The translations under genes were made by a program, and so were the position numbers. Below the pieces are notes generated by a model, which saw nothing but the letters and a program-made list of their open reading frames with translations, did not search any database and had not been told where the DNA came from. From assembly GCF_003574135.1 (NCBI RefSeq), contig NZ_AP018341.1, positions 2,331,740-2,395,739 on the forward strand: 64,000 nt of DNA, given 5' to 3'. Origin of the DNA: a cyanobacterium endosymbiont of Rhopalodia gibberula (lineage in GTDB: Bacteria; Cyanobacteriota; Cyanobacteriia; Cyanobacteriales; Microcystaceae). Below, piece after piece: positions 59,551 to 64,000 of the stretch (the first letter of the stretch is position 1; every line of letters starts with the position of its first letter).

Positions 59551-61089
59551 ATGCGTATTTTTAAAACTGTAGCCGGGTTACGTGCCTATTTAAAAAATCA
59601 ACCCTTTGAGCGATCTTTGGGCTTAGTTCCCACGATGGGAGCTTTACATCCTGGACACATCAGTCTAATCTGTCGTGCTGTCACTGAAACTGATCTTGTG
59701 GTAGTTAGTATTTTTGTCAATCCTCTTCAGTTTGGACTCCATGAGGATTTAGAACAGTATCCTCGACAATGGGAGCAGGATTGTCAACTGTGCAAAGAAT
59801 TAGGAGTAAAGGTAGTATTTGCACCCACGCCCCAAGAGATGGGTATGAAGAATAATCTTCAGAAGCCCACCACTACAGTAATACCACCTCTGTCAATGAT
59901 CTCCTCTTTATGTGGAGCCTTTCGTCCTGGACACTTTGCAGGAGTTGCTACTATTGTCACGAAATTATTGATTATTGTGAATCCTGATGTTGCTTTTTTT
60001 GGAGAAAAAGATGCTCAACAACTCGCAATCATTCGGCAGTTAGTTAAAGACTTGAATTTACCAGTTACGATCAAAAGCTGTCCGATTGTCAGAGAACCGT
60101 CGGGACTGGCTTATAGTTCCCGTAATCAATACTTAAGTCAAGAAGGACGAGAACAAGCTCTAGCTTTATTTAAAGGACTCAAAAAAGTACAACAGGCTTT
60201 TGATGAGGGGGAACGTACTGCAAAACGACTGCTTAATATCGTTGAGCAAGAATTAGGATTAAATTCTGGGGTTAAGATGCAATATGTTTCTCTGGTAGAT
60301 CCTGATACCTTAACCATCCTAGACAAAATTGAAGATACTGGATTATTGGCGATAGCAGCTTATGTTGGCTCAACCCGTTTAATTGATAATGTCATTCTTC
60401 GGGTTCGTAAACCTATTATTGCCATTGATGGACCGGCTGGTGCCGGGAAATCTACCGTTACCCGTCTAGTGGCTAAAGCCTTGAATTTGCTTTATTTAGA
60501 CACGGGAGCTATGTATCGGGCAATTGCTTGGCTGGTGAAACGTTCAGGAGTTTCTCCCGACGCTCCTGAAGAGATTGCGGAATTAGTTTCTCAAGCCACC
60601 TTAGAATTTATCTGCACAACAGACGACACACTTCCTCGTCTTAAAATAAATGGTGAAGATGTCACAGAAGTGATTCGTACTCCCGAAGTAACTGCCTTAG
60701 TCTCTCAAGTTTCTGCACAATGGGCTGTACGAGATAAATTAGTTCGTTATCAGCAACAATTTGGAAAAAAAGGGGGTATAGTCGCAGAAGGACGGGATAT
60801 TGGAACTAATCTTTTTCCTGATGCCGACCTTAAAATTTTTTTAACAGCTTCAGTAGCCGAACGCGCCAGACGGCGTTGGCAAGACTTTCAAGATCAAGGA
60901 TACAATAGAATTACCTTAAAAGAACTTGAGCAAGAGATTGAAAAAAGGGATTATCGAGATAGTCATCGTTCTCTTGCTCCCTTACGTCAAGCTGCTGATG
61001 CTATTGCTATTAATACTGACGGACTGACAATAAAAGAAGTGACAGACAAAATCATTTATCTTTATCATCGTCACAAGACCTCATGTTGA
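59551..61089 (+). CDS. panC/cmk: Bifunctional pantoate-beta-alanine ligase/cytidylate kinase
   Basis: 512 residues in two enzymes, a fusion characteristic of cyanobacteria. Residues 1 to about 280 are PanC: VPTMGALHPGHISLI, FVNPLQFG, GHFAGVATIVTKLL, FFGEKDAQQLAIIRQLV and SSRNQYLS. It joins pantoate and beta-alanine to make pantothenate, the coenzyme A precursor. Residues about 287-512 are cytidylate kinase: Walker A IDGPAGAGKSTVTRLVA, LDTGAMYRAIAW, GRDIGTNLFPDADLKIFLTAS and the C-terminal RDYRDSHRSLAPLRQA block (reads KRDYRDSHRS). Both halves look intact. It is convergent with the LysR gene, stops 15 bases apart. Confidence 0.95.
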   Translation: MRIFKTVAGLRAYLKNQPFERSLGLVPTMGALHPGHISLICRAVTETDLVVVSIFVNPLQFGLHEDLEQYPRQWEQDCQLCKELGVKVVFAPTPQEMGMKNNLQKPTTTVIPPLSMISSLCGAFRPGHFAGVATIVTKLLIIVNPDVAFFGEKDAQQLAIIRQLVKDLNLPVTIKSCPIVREPSGLAYSSRNQYLSQEGREQALALFKGLKKVQQAFDEGERTAKRLLNIVEQELGLNSGVKMQYVSLVDPDTLTILDKIEDTGLLAIAAYVGSTRLIDNVILRVRKPIIAIDGPAGAGKSTVTRLVAKALNLLYLDTGAMYRAIAWLVKRSGVSPDAPEEIAELVSQATLEFICTTDDTLPRLKINGEDVTEVIRTPEVTALVSQVSAQWAVRDKLVRYQQQFGKKGGIVAEGRDIGTNLFPDADLKIFLTASVAERARRRWQDFQDQGYNRITLKELEQEIEKRDYRDSHRSLAPLRQAADAIAINTDGLTIKEVTDKIIYLYHRHKTSC

Positions 61090-61104
61090 TTGATTATCCC
61101 TAAA

Positions 61105-62103
61105 TCACATTTTAGAAACAGGTTCTTTTAACGAATTAGCCTCATTAGAAGGGGGGACAAGTTCGAAATCCAAGGTTTCTTTATAAGTGGAAAATTCTGG
61201 TAGTATCTCCGTAATGAATGCTTCGGCCGCTTTTGAACGGTAACGAGTTGGGTTGGTAATTACAGACAGAGTTCGCTGGACTTCTATATCTTTAATGCGG
61301 CCAACATGAAGTTCTTTCATTTCCAATTCTTTTTTAACGGCTGTAATAGAAACAAACGCGACACCTAATCCTGCTTGAACCGCATTTTTTATGGCTTCAA
61401 TCGAGTTAAGTTCCATCTCTATTTTGAGACGTTTGGTATCGATATTACAGCGATTTAACACTTTATCTATCACTTTGCGAATGGTAGACTGGGAGTCCAA
61501 TCCAATAAAATCAAGGCGGTATAAATCCTCTTTTTGAATAGTTTCTACCTTAGTCAAAGGATGAGAAACCGGCAAAATCAATGTTAATTCATCTTCAGCA
61601 TAAGGACAGATTTTTAAGATTTCTTGTAGTTCAGTCGGAACTTCTCCTCCAATAATCGCTAAATCTACCTGTCCGTTTGCCACCCCCCAAGAAGTCCGTC
61701 GGGTTGAATGAACCTGAAGTTGCACCGAAACATCGGGATATTTTCGGTGAAACAAGCCAATCATTCTAGGAAGAAGATAAGTTCCCGTGGTTTGGGATGC
61801 CCCTACAATTAAGGTCCCTCCTTGAAGATTTTGTAGATCTTCGATAACTCGGCAGGTCTCTTGACACAAAGTAATGATTTTTTCTCCATAAGATAGTAGA
61901 AGATGTCCAGCTTCTGTCAATCGTGCTTTGCGGCCACCTCGATCAAATAAGGGGACATTGAGTTGTTTTTCTAAATTTTGAACTTGGAGACTAACAGCCG
62001 GTTGAGAAACATATAAGGTGTCTGCCGCCCGTTTAAAACTCCCTTCAGAGGCGATAGCCTTAAGGATGCGGAGTTGATCTAATGTAAAGGGAATGTCTAC
62101 CAT
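61105..62103 (-). CDS. rbcR: RbcR-like LysR-family transcriptional regulator
   Basis: 332 residues. An N-terminal winged helix-turn-helix (about 8-67: [41 protein letters not shown]) is followed by a LysR effector domain ([22 protein letters not shown] and later ILPVSHPL). Sequence is that of the RbcR/Ycf30 group (Synechocystis sll0998-like), conserved in cyanobacteria and red-lineage plastids, which controls RuBisCO and carbon-fixation genes. The frame is intact. The assignment within LysR rests on recognised sequence, especially the [17 protein letters not shown] and [24 protein letters not shown] segments. Its retention in a lineage with dead psaD suggests other targets. Confidence 0.85.
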   Translation of the reverse strand: MVDIPFTLDQLRILKAIASEGSFKRAADTLYVSQPAVSLQVQNLEKQLNVPLFDRGGRKARLTEAGHLLLSYGEKIITLCQETCRVIEDLQNLQGGTLIVGASQTTGTYLLPRMIGLFHRKYPDVSVQLQVHSTRRTSWGVANGQVDLAIIGGEVPTELQEILKICPYAEDELTLILPVSHPLTKVETIQKEDLYRLDFIGLDSQSTIRKVIDKVLNRCNIDTKRLKIEMELNSIEAIKNAVQAGLGVAFVSITAVKKELEMKELHVGRIKDIEVQRTLSVITNPTRYRSKAAEAFITEILPEFSTYKETLDFELVPPSNEANSLKEPVSKM

Positions 62104-62308
62104 AGGTTTTTTAAAAAATAGGCAAGGAGTTAACCGAGAAAGCCATCTTAACTATTAACTTAATTTTGATGACGGGATATCCTCAATAGTGGACACTTAT
62201 CCCTACTGAAAATGACAGTAACATACGATGGGGATCAAAATCCTTTAGTATGGTTTTGACAGAGGTCCCAAACTTGACTGATTTTTTTAATCAAAAACAA
62301 AAATACTA

Positions 62309-63025
62309 ATGGCTTTACTAACCTGGTTAACACCAAGTCATGGAATTATTTTAGGATTACTCTTAGTATTTGCTATTGTTCATAGTGGACTAGCAGCATT
62401 GCGTCCTTGGGGAGAAAATAAAATTGGACCGAGACCTTATCGTGTTATGTTTGCCTTTATCAATATTCCCCTGGCGGTAATTTTAATTATTTACTTTTTC
62501 AATCATCGTTATGATGGTTTGGTTCTATGGCAATTTCAAAGAAATCATGGTGTTAAAGCTCTCGTTTGGCTTTTTAGTGCTATATCTTTTTTATTTTTGT
62601 ATCCAGCTACTTTTAATCTTCTGGAAATTGCAGCGATCTCTAAACCCCAAGTTCATCTTTATGAAACAGGTATTCTTCGAATTTGTCGCCATCCCCAAAT
62701 GGTTGGTCAAGTGATTTGGTGTATTACTCATACTCTATGGCTAGGAACTACCTTTACTTTGGTGACATCATTAGGGTTAGTTACTCATCATTTATTTGCC
62801 GTTTGGCATGGAGACTATCGTCTTGAAAAACACTATGGAGAGGCTTTTATTGACGTTAAAAAACGGACTTCTATTATTCCCTTCTTAGCTATTTTTGATG
62901 GTCGTCAAACTCTAAAATTACAGGAGTTTTTTAAACCAGCTTATCTAGGGATTCTCATTTTTATAGAGTTGTGCTGGTGGGGACATCCTTGGTTAATACA
63001 AGTAACTTCTCAAGTTGACTGGTAA
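62309..63025 (+). CDS. NnrU-family membrane protein (15-cis-zeta-carotene isomerase-like)
   Basis: 238 residues with about six membrane helices. NnrU-family blocks include AIVHSGLAALRPWGENKIGPRPYR, the helix ISFLFLYPATFNLLEI, LYETGILRICRHPQMVGQVIWC, and VTHHLFAVWHGDYRLEKHYG. The family includes plant Z-ISO, a heme b protein that isomerises 15-cis-zeta-carotene, and cyanobacterial relatives with the same proposed role. Conserved His residues in the first and late helices could ligate heme. It is divergent from the RbcR-like gene across about 205 bases. The carotenoid role is inferred, not shown. Confidence 0.75.
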   Translation: MALLTWLTPSHGIILGLLLVFAIVHSGLAALRPWGENKIGPRPYRVMFAFINIPLAVILIIYFFNHRYDGLVLWQFQRNHGVKALVWLFSAISFLFLYPATFNLLEIAAISKPQVHLYETGILRICRHPQMVGQVIWCITHTLWLGTTFTLVTSLGLVTHHLFAVWHGDYRLEKHYGEAFIDVKKRTSIIPFLAIFDGRQTLKLQEFFKPAYLGILIFIELCWWGHPWLIQVTSQVDW

Positions 63026-64000
63026 TTTCAGATTATCAGGGGCTAACTTAAAAGACTGTAATTTAAGTGATTTTTTCTTGATTAAAATTAAAATAAGTAA
63101 ATTAAAATTAAAAAAATATAATTAACGCCAACCTTAGGGGAGCATGTTCTCGGGTAAAAGATTATTTGTGGTCACAGAAAACTCACTTTATCAATCTTAA
63201 AGATAGAGACAAGAACCAATTTATTCAGACTAGATTTAAGATAAGGTGATTTAAATCATACCAATTTTGAAACATTTAATTTAATCTTAGCTAATTTAGA
63301 ATGAGAAAGTCTGAAAAAATACTTTTTAAACAAAGCTAAGTCTTGAAGAGACTAATCTTAAAGAAGTTATTGGATTAATAATAAAACAGATTAAATAAAT
63401 AAATTTTAGAAAAAAGCGATTTATTCTCTAGTTTTTAAAACTAATTGAGATTAGAGACTTCTATTAAGAGAAGGAAATAACTCGACCAGAAAAGATGATT
63501 TTTCCCGAATTTTTCTACCCACTAGTAACACTTATCAAAGATAAGGAAAATTTTTCTAAAAATCCAATTCTCAACTCATTCATCACGGCTAAAGCAGCTA
63601 TTTTGATGGTAACAAAAACCTATTAATTTAGACTTATCCCTTATGTAGAAACATTAGGGTAGGCTACAGCAGCCGCCTAGGCGACTTTATTATGATACCC
63701 AGGTTGAGTTAAATAAAAGTGGATCTTGGTCCAATTGATTTAACCATTGATTCAGAGCATGGGTACGACGACTGAGCAGGGGAATAACTCTCTTATCTTT
63801 ACAAGTTTTGACAAAAATATCATTCATCTGCGTATTTTTTCAGGGTTCCTCCTGCTTGGGCGATTACGATTTCGATAGCTTCCCGTGATCAAAGGAAATT
63901 AAAAGTTTTATTAAAGTAAAATTGACTATATTTGAACAAATTATTGAGTTATTATTTTATACACAGAAAAGCTTTATAAAGAAGAACTACCCAACATTCC
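63026..64000. other. Non-coding right end of the window
   Basis: Mostly AT-rich without a supported gene. A less eroded patch at 63690-63893 is listed as a relic. The stretch 63120-63160 is slightly richer in GC but unassigned. Confidence 0.5.
63690..63893 (-). pseudogene. Unidentified gene relic in two frames
   Basis: On the minus strand one frame reads SREAIEIVIAQAGGTLKKY then ADE and a stop. The next frame continues at once from ATG 63827 with MNDIFVKTCKDKRVIPLL and SRRTHALNQWLNQLDQDP to a stop at 63690. The two pieces join naturally across a one- or two-base frameshift and have protein-like, normal-GC sequence. I do not recognise the family. Nothing upstream to the window edge continues it. 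Confidence 0.45.

Overview
The window comes from a cyanobacterium in advanced genome reduction, best explained as a diatom endosymbiont of the 'spheroid body' type (Epithemia/Rhopalodia symbionts, relatives of Crocosphaera/Cyanothece). Cyanobacterial markers seen directly are a tRNA-Leu(UAA) with a group I intron, a Yfr1 small RNA beside trxA, a fused panC-cmk gene, and a RbcR-type LysR gene. Signs of decay are equally clear. By my tally only about 56% of the window is intact coding sequence. Spacers of 1-2.6 kb are very AT-rich and hold no genes, and several genes are broken by stops or frameshifts. The most telling relic is psaD (photosystem I subunit II), in its conserved place just upstream of trpE and riddled with stops. 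A dead psaD argues for a lineage that has lost photosystem I, and against UCYN-A, which is known to keep it. The species assignment is inference.

Layout. 0-6 kb: 3' end of speA, intron-bearing tRNA-Leu, trpE, the psaD relic and a lone double-ATPase peptide/nickel-type ABC protein. 7.4-9.3 kb: a cobalt/nickel ECF transporter operon in decay (cbiM frameshifted, PDGLE gene open, cbiQ with two stops, no cbiO). 10.8-16.5 kb: dnaG, an acyltransferase and argJ. 16.5-20.1 kb: mostly empty, with a 52-residue membrane protein in an island of ordinary GC and an alkA pseudogene. 20.1-26.8 kb: murG, an NTF2-like secreted protein, trxA, yfr1, a UvrD/PcrA helicase and a hot-dog thioesterase. 27-31.7 kb: a metallophosphoesterase relic, a CPBP protease, clpS, nagB, a GerMN protein and a DUF2993 protein. 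32.9-37.7 kb: hisS, two uncharacterised genes, tadA and uppS. 40.3-44.9 kb: cdaA, lysA, queD and an M48 protease. 46.5-57.2 kb: murT between two decayed copies of the same element, then polA and ileS separated by large AT-rich deserts. 58.4-63 kb: rlpA with a possible c-di-AMP riboswitch leader, panC-cmk, a RbcR-like regulator and an NnrU/Z-ISO-like gene.

Functionally, what survives is information processing (dnaG, polA, pcrA, hisS, ileS, tadA), peptidoglycan and envelope work (murG, murT, uppS, rlpA, lysA, nagB), amino-acid and cofactor synthesis (trpE, argJ, lysA, panC, queD) and protein quality control (clpS, trxA, M48, CPBP). What is dying is photosynthesis (psaD), metal uptake (cbiMQ) and a repair glycosylase (alkA). 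That split fits a host-dependent cell which still builds its own wall and many amino acids. I found no defence system, CRISPR array, prophage or clearly new multi-gene system. The most original leads are the 52-residue gene, the long perfect hairpins in decayed DNA, the rlpA leader and the murT-flanking repeat.
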